DNA of 64,000 nucleotides from Parachlamydiales bacterium (GCA_023265455.1 JAHFTQ010000004.1:105553-169552); one strand, 5' to 3'. Shown: positions 35,240 to 43,430, counted from the stretch's first letter. The notes: generated by a model from the sequence alone, not told the origin. A program made the numbers and translations.

Positions 35240-36811
35240 ATGCCAACACCATACTTAACAACCACTGAGGAACGGGCCCTTAAAGAATACAAGAAGAAGC
35301 TTGAGGAAACAGAGCTTAATGTTGTTTTTAAGAGGATCGAACCCCCTGGCCCAGATGCACTTTTTCAGATAGGACTTAATCGCAATATTTGGGTTGAAGT
35401 AACTTCTGTATTTGGTAGTCAAGAAGAAGCCGAATTTCTCAACAAGAAAGGATTAAGTGACCCTGCCACGAAATTGACTGAAGTTCATTCAGTAGCATTA
35501 GGAACTTCTTCCGAATATATTCAGCGCATACTAAACAGCATCGAAAAAAGCATTAATAAAAATGATGGCAAAGGAAGTTATAATAATTACTTAAAAAGAT
35601 TTGGCAAGGGTGTTTTAATTTTATATATAGATCAACCATTGTTTTCTGATACTGAATTGAAACAAATCCTTGAAGCGAACCCCTTTTCTGGTAAGGTTTT
35701 GAAAAATTTTCATGCAATTTATTTATATATTCCCAATACAGAATGCGTGAGTGGTAATACACCGACTAAAATCGGGGGTTTTTATAGCCTCCTTGAGCGG
35801 AACAGTCTATTACCATCAAAAGGTGAAATTCTATTATTTCAGACTGAGGACGGAGCAGCCCGAGTCGAAGTGTTAATGCAGGGGGAAACCGTTTGGCTGA
35901 CTCTCAACGAGATGGCAAAACTTTTCCAGGTTCATAAGTCTGGTATTAGCAGGCACCTTAAAAATATATTCGAAACATCTGAGTTGCAGAAAGATGCAAC
36001 TGTTGCAAATTTTGCAACAGTTCAAGAAGAGGGGGAAAGGCAGATTGTCCGGGATATAGAATATTTCAATCTAGAGGTGGTTATTGCCGTAGGTTACCGC
36101 GTCAATTCTCATCGAGGTACCCAATTTAGAATGTGGGCAACAAATCAACTCAAAGAGTTCATTGTCAAAGGGTTTGTTTTGGATGATGCTCGCCTCAAGC
36201 AAGCGGGCAATAGCACCTATTTTGAACAATTGCTAGCCCGGATCAGAGATATCCGGTCTTCAGAAAAGGTGTTTTGGCGAAAAGTGCTCGACATCTACGC
36301 CACAAGCATCGATTACGATCCTAAAAATGAACTCACTTTGCAATTTTTCAAAGTTGTCCAGAATAAAATGCATTGGGCTGCGCATGGGCATACAGCTCCT
36401 GAAGTTATTTATCAACGCGCCGATGGTCATAAACCACATATGGGCATGACATCCTGGATTGGCAACATCCCTCGAAAGACAGATGCTATTGTTGCCAAAA
36501 ACTACCTCAATGAAGAGGAGATGACTACACTTAATCGTATTGTGACAGCCTACTTGGAATTTGCGGAACTGCAGGCTCTTAATCGCCAACCCATGTACAT
36601 GGCAGATTGGATTTCAAAATTAGACGATTTTCTTAAATTATCCGGTCGGGATGTCTTAGCCGATGCTGGCAAAGTTAGTCATGAAGCGGCACTCGAAAGG
36701 GCGCACAGGGAGTACGAAAAATACAAAAAAGAGATAGACAGCCAGCTTTCTCCAGTAGAGGAGCATTTTCTGAAGGTAGTACAAGAAATCGAAAAGAAGC
36801 ATGACCACTGA
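35240..36811 (+). CDS. Two-domain protein: nuclease-like N terminus fused to RhuM
   Basis: Residues ~215-505 match the RhuM family (GEILLFQTEDGAARVEVLMQ, then TVWLTLNEMAKLFQVHKSGI and YRVNSHRGTQFRMWATNQLK). RhuM was first named in Salmonella SPI-3 and is common in phage and defence contexts; its action is unknown. The first ~190 residues are a separate domain with EPPGPDALFQIGLNRNIWVE followed by VTSVF. That D...ExT pattern recalls PD-(D/E)XK nucleases, and the later GVLILYIDQPLFSD fits a central strand. Typical RhuM proteins are ~330 residues without this part. The nuclease reading is inference. Confidence 0.72.
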   Translation: MPTPYLTTTEERALKEYKKKLEETELNVVFKRIEPPGPDALFQIGLNRNIWVEVTSVFGSQEEAEFLNKKGLSDPATKLTEVHSVALGTSSEYIQRILNSIEKSINKNDGKGSYNNYLKRFGKGVLILYIDQPLFSDTELKQILEANPFSGKVLKNFHAIYLYIPNTECVSGNTPTKIGGFYSLLERNSLLPSKGEILLFQTEDGAARVEVLMQGETVWLTLNEMAKLFQVHKSGISRHLKNIFETSELQKDATVANFATVQEEGERQIVRDIEYFNLEVVIAVGYRVNSHRGTQFRMWATNQLKEFIVKGFVLDDARLKQAGNSTYFEQLLARIRDIRSSEKVFWRKVLDIYATSIDYDPKNELTLQFFKVVQNKMHWAAHGHTAPEVIYQRADGHKPHMGMTSWIGNIPRKTDAIVAKNYLNEEEMTTLNRIVTAYLEFAELQALNRQPMYMADWISKLDDFLKLSGRDVLADAGKVSHEAALERAHREYEKYKKEIDSQLSPVEEHFLKVVQEIEKKHDH

Positions 36812-37108
36812 GGACAAAATGATCAAGACGGATCGCTTGCTACTACGCTCTTGGCGAGAAGAAAACCTAGAGCCTTTGGCTCAACTTAATACAGATCCGA
36901 TGGTGATGGATTTTTACCTGCTCTTTTGACTCGAGAGGAAAGCCGTGCCCGCTTGGAGCTTTATAACCAGCACATCAAAGGTCTTGGCATGCACCACGAT
37001 CCCAAAGACAATTTCATGCATCCTAAGTTTCCCGAGGGCCACCCAATGAGAATCTTTCCTCCTGCAGTATTTGCAAAAGCGATGATCGCATGGATGATTC
37101 TGTTTTAG
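36801..37108 (+). pseudogene. Decayed GNAT acetyltransferase (RimJ/RimL type)
   Basis: The start (MIKTDRLLLRSWREENLEPL, from 36801/36819) is a clear GNAT N terminus, but the frame stops at 36929. The following frame continues the homology (LTREESRARLELYNQHIKGL), so there is a frameshift. The reading then jumps straight to MHHDPKDNFMHPKFPEGHPM, the C-terminal part, so about 85 residues including the acetyl-CoA-binding core are deleted. The intact paralogue at 43431 shows what is missing. It overlaps the RhuM-type gene by 11 bases. Confidence 0.8.
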
Positions 37109-37279
37109 CTGTTATTCTCCTAAATATGCAAGAGCAATGTTTTCATGCTCCAAAAATGCTCTACTAAACAACTAAAAACAGCCAATTTCAAATATTTTAA
37201 GCTACTCAAGGTCTGGTGGTAAGTCATTAATGGAAAGATGGTTGGTTGTAGCAGTTTGTAGTTGCGATTTAATTTCAGC

Positions 37280-37439
37280 TAATAGCGGGTGCAGGTTCGA
37301 GTCCTGTTCCGAGCAGATTTCGTAGAAATTTGAGAGGAAAACGAGCCAACAGCTTGGCTCGTGTCAGGTCTCGAAGTGAAGTGTGTTTGCGCACGGACCG
37401 GCTCCCGTGGGCACCCCGGGAGGAGTCCTGTTGCGAGCA
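37280..37439 (+). repeat. tRNA-tail repeat, copy C, with 38 bases of tRNA-Leu 3' part
   Basis: TAATAGCGGGTGCAGGTTCG starts the match at 37280 and the tRNA part ends in TCCGAGCA at 37317. The structured unit then follows: hairpin 1 ACGAGCCAA/TTGGCTCGT (37341-37362), outer stem (37365-37372, 37423-37430), hairpin 2 GTGTG/CGCAC kept by G-U pairing (37381-37394) and hairpin 3 CTCCCG/CGGGAG (37402-37422). It ends TTGCGAGCA, with one change. The adjacent 37109-37279 holds nothing I can identify. Confidence 0.82.
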
Positions 37440-37445
37440 ATTTTT

Positions 37446-38597
37446 TCATACAACTCTCCTTTTTCTAGACAGAAGTTGACTTAAAGCCATTGCGAAACCG
37501 CCATTTCCCATCACGTTGGCAGTTGTAATGATGGGATCAAAAAGAATGTATAATGCTGTTATCAAAGAGAGCATGGTGGGGTTGAATCCCAAATAGGCCT
37601 CCAGGATTGGCAACATGACCAAAATCCCTCCTCCAGGAACTGCTGCAACCGAAAACTTCGCTAAAACAAAATAAGTTGCAAAGATCAGGTAACTTGCAAA
37701 TGCAGGCTCTGATAGTCCAAAACTTTTCATCACGGCAAACGCAAAAATAGGAATGGCAAAACAATCGCCAATGAGGTGAACATTGACCGTTGCAGGAATA
37801 ATAGAGCGTGAAAGTTCTGGGCTTTGGGAATTTTTCTCAGTGCCCAAAATGGTCAACGGCATTGCAGCAGCACTCGACATGCTCCCAAACCCCGCGATGG
37901 CCGCAGGGAGCATATTTTTAATGCTCTGAACAAAAGAGAGGCCGATTCTTCGACTTGCCAGGAAGTAAATGAGAGCAATGTATCCAAACACAAAACAGGC
38001 AGTAATCCCAAAAATCAACCCATAATTTTGTACGATCGATCCCACCACACGATCCTGGTACATTTTGATGAAGAACCCCGAGAGAAAAAGCGGGATCACA
38101 TAAAGTAGTCCTTTCAAGATACGGCTAATTGCCCCATCCACCCAACCGGAAATTTTAGAAGCCCAAGTTGGCTTCCAACGGCCTAATACAACTCCCAAGA
38201 TCAGAGCGGCGAACATGGCAGTGTCATTTCCGATCCATTTGGGTAATAAAAGCGAGAAGGCTGCCTGTAATCCAGACCCATCTTCAGGAAACGGCATGGC
38301 AAGATCGAATTGATAGGCGATCCGACCTATTCCATAACTGATCAGGGTCGATAAAAAATTTGATGCTAAAATGGCGACCAAAATTGTCAAAATTGTTTTT
38401 GAAGCGTTACGGGCAAATCCAATAGCGGCCTTAAATAAAAGCCCAAAAATGATGAAAGGCAAAGCAAATACGATGACCGATTTAATAGACAAACTGAACC
38501 CATAAAGAATCGATTGGACATTGAGAGGAATCCAAGAATGTACACCTCCCAGCAATAAAATCAGGGCGAGCAAAATCAATGGCATTTTACGAAACAT
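37446..38597 (-). CDS. Dicarboxylate/amino acid:cation symporter (DAACS family)
   Basis: This multi-span inner-membrane carrier of the GltP/DctA family would import glutamate, aspartate or C4-dicarboxylates with H+ or Na+. The reentrant-loop signature is GFGSMSSAAAMPLTILGTEK, and the second substrate-binding stretch is VPGGGILVMLPILEAYLG, followed by DPIITTANVMGNGGFAM. The 383 residues are slightly short of the ~420 norm. It begins six bases after repeat copy C. A function together with the amino-acid operon at 29772-33388 is possible. Confidence 0.88.
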   Translation of the reverse strand: MFRKMPLILLALILLLGGVHSWIPLNVQSILYGFSLSIKSVIVFALPFIIFGLLFKAAIGFARNASKTILTILVAILASNFLSTLISYGIGRIAYQFDLAMPFPEDGSGLQAAFSLLLPKWIGNDTAMFAALILGVVLGRWKPTWASKISGWVDGAISRILKGLLYVIPLFLSGFFIKMYQDRVVGSIVQNYGLIFGITACFVFGYIALIYFLASRRIGLSFVQSIKNMLPAAIAGFGSMSSAAAMPLTILGTEKNSQSPELSRSIIPATVNVHLIGDCFAIPIFAFAVMKSFGLSEPAFASYLIFATYFVLAKFSVAAVPGGGILVMLPILEAYLGFNPTMLSLITALYILFDPIITTANVMGNGGFAMALSQLLSRKRRVV

Positions 38598-39042
38598 AAC
38601 TTCTCCAGTTTTAGTTTTTTAAGGAACAATAATGAGTGAAAAACAGGAAATTACTACCGGCGAGAGCCGGTCGTCGTGGAGAAGAGGGTGCTCACAGAGG
38701 ATCTGATAGCTATGATGAACATAGAAACTTGAAAACACCTATTTTGTTTAGAGGCCCTCAATTCTAGCAGAGCAGAACAAAATCATCAATAGCTGAAAGG
38801 TGGCATTACAACTTTGCCCTTACATCGCGTGGTTATTCTATCCAAGTTTTTAGCGTTTTCTTTAAACTCTAAGGTTTTTCCCTCTTCTTGCTGGAGCAAC
38901 TCTTCTATCATAGCCTTTTCTCAAAAATAAGTACCCGGAAGTCAAGAACTTCCGGGTTCGGTTAAGGATTTTTGAAAAGAAATCCTTTCACGAATAGGCA
39001 TTGACAAGCTAAAATGGCCGTCTAAATGGAGACTAATTACCG
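38598..39042. other. Intergenic region with hairpins and one gene fragment
   Basis: Besides the AlbA_2 fragment (38786-38911), there is a small hairpin ACCGGC/GCCGGT at 38658-38673, a strong one CCCGGAAGT/ACTTCCGGG near 38934-38957, and AAGGATTT/AAATCCTT at about 38962-38986. Read on the minus strand, the middle one is followed by TACTTATTTTT and could terminate transcription. Confidence 0.45.
38786..38911 (-). pseudogene. N-terminal remnant of an AlbA_2 (Schlafen-like) domain protein
   Basis: ATG at 38911 to TGA at 38788-38786 encodes 41 residues starting MIEELLQQEEGKTLEFKENA. The EGKTLEFKEN motif is the opening of the AlbA_2 DNA-binding domain of RecG-like helicase-type regulators. The homology ends abruptly, so this is a truncated relic. 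Confidence 0.6.
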
Positions 39043-39672
39043 GTGATATCACTATCTCTAGAGCAAATATCTCAATTCTATAACCAACCATGGGGGCAAG
39101 TGATTTTGGATCAGACCCCATTTGGCCTTTTTGCATGCGTGAATAAAGATTTGAATGCAATCTATCGCACATCATCTCGATGGAAAGAATTGCTATTGAA
39201 AGATTTTGCCTATTGTGAGGAGAAAAGCACCTGTACTATAGAACAAGAAAGAATCAAGTGCATCGTATTAAATTTCATGGTTAACTGTTCTGATGCCACA
39301 GAACAGCTAGACTCAGTTTTGCATAACAAGAGCATGACGATCCCTGAGAAAATTCCCGATGAAATAATGACAAGCACGGAGTCTGATCGGTTTTACAGTT
39401 TTTATCTAAAAACTCGTATGCAGCTTCTCACCCTCCCTGAGATTAACAATTTTTCAAGTAAAGAAAACCCTCCGCTGATTGATTTTCAACAACTTCCTTT
39501 TTACTCTGATTGCTACATGCGTACCATTTCTGTTTTTCGCTTAAGCTTTATCGATAAGTTCAACAAAAATCAGTTAACAACTTTATATAGATTGCTGGGT
39601 GTTTTCAAAAAATTTATACATTCTCCTGATCAAGATGAACGATTGCTCATGAATTCTCTGATAATAGATTGA
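39043..39672 (+). CDS. Probable F-box protein
   Basis: The start appears to be GTG at 39043, with a weak upstream site. Residues ~1-52 end in TPFGLFACVNKDLNAIYRTS followed by SRWKELLLKDF, which fits the F-box pattern of a helix, a conserved L..VNK/SK, and a closing W..L...DF. The remaining ~150 residues are helical and unrecognised; the total is 209. No signal peptide is seen. As with other chlamydial F-box proteins, it could bind host Skp1 after type III secretion; that is inference. Confidence 0.55.
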   Translation: MISLSLEQISQFYNQPWGQVILDQTPFGLFACVNKDLNAIYRTSSRWKELLLKDFAYCEEKSTCTIEQERIKCIVLNFMVNCSDATEQLDSVLHNKSMTIPEKIPDEIMTSTESDRFYSFYLKTRMQLLTLPEINNFSSKENPPLIDFQQLPFYSDCYMRTISVFRLSFIDKFNKNQLTTLYRLLGVFKKFIHSPDQDERLLMNSLIID

Positions 39673-39696
39673 GAATACATGCCATTGTTGAATCCC

Positions 39697-39729
39697 TCAA
39701 CAACGGCTTGGCTTGCGTCAGGTCTCGAA
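39697..39729 (+). repeat. Fragment of the tRNA-tail repeat, copy D
   Basis: CTTGGCTTGCGTCAGGTCTC followed by GAA matches the second half of hairpin 1 and the outer stem of copies A-C with one or two differences, preceded by a degenerate CAACAA. Only about 33 bases remain. It marks a possible right boundary of the island. Confidence 0.5.
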
Positions 39730-39818
39730 CCATACAAAAAAATATGAAAGTTCACGGTTTTCACTACCACGGAATTGGAATTTATTGGTACGATTTCTCT
39801 TTTCACCCGGGGTAAAAT

Positions 39819-41273
39819 ATGACAGAGCTGATTAAACATGGAATCCGATGGGGAGCCGCAGCAGCTGTGGCTTATACCTGCAGCACTTTTGCAAAAGCGC
39901 CCGATCGTCGAGCTGCAACCGCCTGGGTTAGTGCAGCTTTAGTAATTGCAGTTTTGGGGAGGAAATATGTGGTATCTCACTTCTTCCCTGCCGAGCAGAA
40001 CCGCTCGTATGCCCAGGAGCAAATCTATCTGATGAGCTCCCATGTATGGGATGTATTGAGTGCTGTAGGCCTATATCAATTAGGCTCCCAAGCGAAATTA
40101 CCCCCGTTATTCACGGCTTTTGGTATCTACGCATGCAGTTTTTTGAGTGTAGATATTATAAATCACGGATTTAAAGCTTTGAATTCTTGGCAAAAAAAGG
40201 GTTATCTCAACAAAAATACAAGCCCCTTAGCTTACCATTTTTTCCAATCCCAAGGACGTAAAGAGGCTCATTGTAAGACTGTGATGGAGCGAGCTTCAAC
40301 TCCAAAGGAAACCACCCTTTTTATTCAAGAGACTGACACTATGGAAGAAAAATACAACTTTCATACTGCACTTGCCATTTCCTGGAAGGATCAAGGTCGG
40401 GCAGAGTTTTTAGGTATAGCCCAGCAAACCATGCAGGCCTCATCCGAAAAAGAAAAAAATTACAAAGATGGATTGGGACCCTTGCAGGAGATCGGCGCTC
40501 CTCCGAGTGACTGTCAATGGATCTATATTGGCGCTCAATGCCGTAATCTTTATGCCTATTTTTCGAATGTGAAACAACAAAAATGGAAGAGTGTTGTAAG
40601 TGCTGATCCTGCTGAAAGTGTCGTCATAGAAGGAAACCAGCAAAAATTGCAAGCTTGGCTTGGTAGTTTACAGAATGAAAAATGTGAAGTAGATCTTAAA
40701 CTAGGTCAGGAAAAGTCCACCCCAATCAAGGTAACTCTATCCTGGGGAGAAGCAGATCCTTTCTCCTCCGAGGAAGCTGTGGAAAAGATGACTCTTACCT
40801 ACATTAGGGCCTCTTCTTCAGAGATGGATTGGACATTAGTCACAGACCTGGAAGTCAATAACAGACAGGATGTGGAGAACATTTTAAAGATCTATGACCA
40901 GCAGCCGATGATCAAAAAATACCACCATTATTTAAAAATGGGGCATCAAGTCATAGGACAGCAATTGCCAATAGATCTTGCTCTCAGTGGGGTCTTGGGA
41001 ATAGTGACAGCCGAACTAATGAGATGTATGGAAGAAATCAAGCACTCCCCAAACTCTCCCCCAGAAAAAGTATTCTCAGAAAAAGCTGTACAAATCATTC
41101 AAGAAAGGTTCAAGTTGGACAACAGAGAGATCACCTCAGGGAATATATTGGATCATATCGGGCTCATAGGAGGTGAGTCTACGATAGGAGGTTTTTGGCG
41201 AGGATGGTTAAGACTTCAAGATATGATAGAAGGCGCGACTCTTCTGAAAACAGAGGATAAAAAATCTTCCTAA
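39819..41273 (+). CDS. Membrane-anchored hypothetical protein paired with the Sir2-like gene
   Basis: I recognise no family. The N-terminal ~140 residues hold hydrophobic stretches at about 11-27, 35-50, 78-92 and 97-115. After these comes a ~340-residue soluble region with mixed strands and helices and no motif I know. The gene begins in GGGGTAAAATATG and ends 8-23 bases before the Sir2-like gene, depending on the latter's start codon, so the two are probably co-transcribed. The layout (membrane cluster plus large soluble tail) would suit a vacuole-membrane effector, but nothing proves that. Confidence 0.7.
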   Translation: MTELIKHGIRWGAAAAVAYTCSTFAKAPDRRAATAWVSAALVIAVLGRKYVVSHFFPAEQNRSYAQEQIYLMSSHVWDVLSAVGLYQLGSQAKLPPLFTAFGIYACSFLSVDIINHGFKALNSWQKKGYLNKNTSPLAYHFFQSQGRKEAHCKTVMERASTPKETTLFIQETDTMEEKYNFHTALAISWKDQGRAEFLGIAQQTMQASSEKEKNYKDGLGPLQEIGAPPSDCQWIYIGAQCRNLYAYFSNVKQQKWKSVVSADPAESVVIEGNQQKLQAWLGSLQNEKCEVDLKLGQEKSTPIKVTLSWGEADPFSSEEAVEKMTLTYIRASSSEMDWTLVTDLEVNNRQDVENILKIYDQQPMIKKYHHYLKMGHQVIGQQLPIDLALSGVLGIVTAELMRCMEEIKHSPNSPPEKVFSEKAVQIIQERFKLDNREITSGNILDHIGLIGGESTIGGFWRGWLRLQDMIEGATLLKTEDKKSS

Positions 41274-41296
41274 AGCAACCTTTGGAATATATGGAT

Positions 41297-42337
41297 ATGC
41301 TAAGACAGTTGTTTAGACCAATTTGCGCATCGTTAGTTTTGCTTGCAGGTATGCTGGCTCCCTCCTGTCTTAAGGCAGAAACCCCTTCCATTTCTTTGTT
41401 CGCGACGAAGACTTGCTCACCAGAAGAACTGACGCAGCTATTAAAGGAAAAAGGGCTGGATATGTGTTGGCATTTCGGTCCAGATAGTTATCTCCGCTTT
41501 GGAAGCAGTCATGAGAAGGTCTATTTCGAAATCGTTGCTGGAACCCTACCCCAAGCCTATGATGATTTTCTCACCAGGTTCCAAGATAAATTCGTCAAAA
41601 CTGAAAAACAACTCACGTTCTCTTATGAACTGAAAAAAGACGGAAGCGAAGCATTTCACTTGCCTGTGAATACTCCTAATGTAAGACCAGAAGAATACTC
41701 TTACATTGTGACCGAAAGGCGAATCTTTGAAAACACTCACCCTCAACACTTAAATCAAGCTGAACTGATCGAGCTCATCAAAAATAAGAACGTGCTTTTT
41801 TATACAGGTGCTGGCGTCTCCTTGGACTCCGGTGTCCCAGCTATGGCTGAGCTCCAGGAATTGTTAGGGTTAGAGGCCAATGAGAAATTCCTTTTCTCAT
41901 TAGAAAAAGCTTTGATCCATCCGCGAGAATTTGCATCAAAAATTCTCACCTTCCATAATGCCTGCCTCTTGAGTCCTCCAACTCCCGCCCATCTTGCGCT
42001 CAAAGGGCTCTCAATTTTCAAAAACACCCGCATCCTCACCGAAAATCTAGACGCTCTTCATGAAGCTAGTGGAATTGCCCCCTACAGAGTCGATCCCCAT
42101 CAATTGCGCCAAGAGACAGATGAAACGACATTTCATCCTTTCGATTATATCATCTGTGTGGGCCTCAGTTACGATGACCGTGGTTTCTTAGGCTGGTATA
42201 AAGAAAAGAATCCTCAAGGGAAAATCATTGCTATTGATCTCAAGCAGCCTTCTTATTTGGGAGACGAAGACTTTTTATTGACAGGCGATATCCAAAAAAT
42301 TCTCCCTGCTGTTCAGCAGGCTCTTATTCCCAATTGA
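41297..42337 (+). CDS. Sir2-like (sirtuin) protein with an N-terminal export signal
   Basis: Sirtuins use NAD+ to deacylate lysines or hydrolyse NAD+. The NAD-binding motif is YTGAGVSLDSGVP, followed by TENLDALHEASG (TQNID-LH-AG in classical sirtuins) and CVGLSYDDRGF (the GTSL region). The zinc-binding cysteines are absent and the usual catalytic histidine position is unclear. Possible starts are TTG 41282, ATG 41291 or ATG 41297; all give a signal peptide ending near LAPSCLKA. About 130 residues of unknown domain precede the Sir2 part. An exported sirtuin has no NAD+ in the periplasm, so a host-side role is likely. Confidence 0.72.
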   Translation: MLRQLFRPICASLVLLAGMLAPSCLKAETPSISLFATKTCSPEELTQLLKEKGLDMCWHFGPDSYLRFGSSHEKVYFEIVAGTLPQAYDDFLTRFQDKFVKTEKQLTFSYELKKDGSEAFHLPVNTPNVRPEEYSYIVTERRIFENTHPQHLNQAELIELIKNKNVLFYTGAGVSLDSGVPAMAELQELLGLEANEKFLFSLEKALIHPREFASKILTFHNACLLSPPTPAHLALKGLSIFKNTRILTENLDALHEASGIAPYRVDPHQLRQETDETTFHPFDYIICVGLSYDDRGFLGWYKEKNPQGKIIAIDLKQPSYLGDEDFLLTGDIQKILPAVQQALIPN

Positions 42338-42342
42338 GATAT

Positions 42343-42507
42343 ATGAACCTATCTCACTATTCTAAACATGTGCTTTTCGAGTCTTTTTCCGTCCTTTCCA
42401 AAGCCGCTTCTTGGCCTACTTGTTCAAGTATGTCCTGCGAAGCGGCTTTGAAAAAAACGAAAAAATCCTTCAAAAATCCCATATTTAGAATAGTGAGATA
42501 GGTTCAT
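42343..42507. mobile_element. MITE-like near-palindrome, element 1
   Basis: The 165-bp stretch has perfect 24-bp inverted ends (beginning ATGAACCTATCTCACTATTC) and, about 57 bases in, a second perfect arm pair CAAAGCCGCTTC/GAAGCGGCTTTG. The rest is loosely palindromic. The end sequence GAACCTATCTCA is shared with element 2 at 61664. The right end contributes the AT of the ATG that starts the MazG-like gene. Confidence 0.8.
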
Positions 42508-42913
42508 GCAACGACGCAAGTTTAAACAAGATAAGCTCTGGCGAGATAAAGCGGTAGACTGGTTAGAGCAAATGGGATCTAAAATTCACTGGACGAAATT
42601 AGAGACAGATGAATTTGCAGAGCAGCTTAAAATCAAACTCCTGGAAGAAGCTGAGGAAGTGTGCAAGGCGAAAACAAAAGAAGCATTGCTAGAGGAACTG
42701 GCAGACATTTTAGAGGTCGTGACTTCCTTTTGCGAGCTTCATGAAACCACATTGCAAAACGTCATTGAAGTGCAAAATAAAAAGCATCAGGAGCGAGGGG
42801 GATTCCAAGGTAGGAAATTTGTCACAGTAGCCGAGCATCTTATTGGAAGTCATGGCGAAAAATACTGTCTGAACGACCCCGAGAAATACCCTGAAATTCT
42901 GGATCCTATCTAA
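42506..42913 (+). CDS. MazG-like / phosphoribosyl-ATP pyrophosphohydrolase-like protein
   Basis: This all-alpha NTP pyrophosphohydrolase family cleaves nucleoside triphosphates or related compounds, often for nucleotide-pool cleaning. DKLWRDKAVDWLEQMG matches the KLVRD start of the family. The metal-binding EExxE...ExxD pattern is LLEEAEEVCKAKTKEALLEE followed by LADILEVV. At 135 residues it is complete. The start codon is created at the edge of the palindromic element 42343-42507, which must also supply the leader; only a poor ribosome-binding site is seen. Confidence 0.78.
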   Translation: MQRRKFKQDKLWRDKAVDWLEQMGSKIHWTKLETDEFAEQLKIKLLEEAEEVCKAKTKEALLEELADILEVVTSFCELHETTLQNVIEVQNKKHQERGGFQGRKFVTVAEHLIGSHGEKYCLNDPEKYPEILDPI

Positions 42914-43021
42914 AATCGTGCCAAGAGAGCGTCGTTGAGCATGTTACAAAACTGTTAGCACTGCTGACAGAAATTCAAAAGTTTCGGTGAGAAAATTTTT
43001 ATTGGAGGCGGGGGTGTTGCC

Positions 43022-43366
43022 ATGAAATACAAAGGATACGAAGGAGTTGTTAACTACGATGAAGAGGCTAAACTTTTCCATGGAGAAGTCATTGGTCTCA
43101 GAGATGTGATTACATTTCAGGGAACGACTGTTGATGAACTTGAACAGGCTTTTAAAGATTCTGTCGATGATTATTTAGAGTTTTGCAAAAAGAAGAAGCG
43201 TCCTCCAGAAAAACCTTTTTCTGGGAACTTAATGCTTCGCATTTCTCCTGAAATCCACAAAGAGATGACAGTTGAAGCCAAGCAGAGAGGACTTAGCCTG
43301 AATGCTTTTTTGAACGAGCTCATCGTTCGAGAAGTGCATAAGCCTAAAAATCGTCGCTCTAGATAG
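43022..43366 (+). CDS. HicB-family antitoxin-like protein without a visible HicA
   Basis: The N-terminal HicB domain (YEGVVNYDEEAKLFHGEVIG, then LRDVITFQGTTVDELEQAF) is followed by a ribbon-helix-helix segment (NLMLRISPEIHKEMTVEAKQ, then RGLSLNAFLNELI) that binds DNA. The 114 residues are complete, and a GGAGG site precedes the start. HicA toxins are usually encoded next to HicB; neither side here has one, so the protein is either an orphan antitoxin or a plain regulator. Confidence 0.85.
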   Translation: MKYKGYEGVVNYDEEAKLFHGEVIGLRDVITFQGTTVDELEQAFKDSVDDYLEFCKKKKRPPEKPFSGNLMLRISPEIHKEMTVEAKQRGLSLNAFLNELIVREVHKPKNRRSR

Positions 43367-43430
43367 GGCCTGTCATTTTTCTTGACCGAAAATTTTTAAA
43401 GAACTTTAGGGAATGAGAAAATAGGATAAA

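Larger units (their letters stand above)
26674..37439. mobile_element. Composite genomic island at tRNA-Leu, segmented by tRNA 3'-end repeats
   Basis: Between the intact tRNA-Leu and 37439 the repeat (tRNA 3' part plus structured unit) occurs three times, dividing the region into segments 26789-33607 and 33787-37279. A further fragment at 39697 suggests a third segment. The contents are accessory: an IS607-type element, an amino-acid operon, F-box and RhuM proteins and a decayed acetyltransferase. No integrase gene is visible, so the island is probably immobile now or depended on one elsewhere. Confidence 0.6.

Noticed and set aside
37280..37317. Looks like a third tRNA-Leu
   Set aside because: Only the variable arm, T arm and acceptor 3' strand are present.
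42914..43021. A hicA toxin gene before hicB
   Set aside because: No frame of suitable length or with HicA residues is present; stops interrupt all frames.
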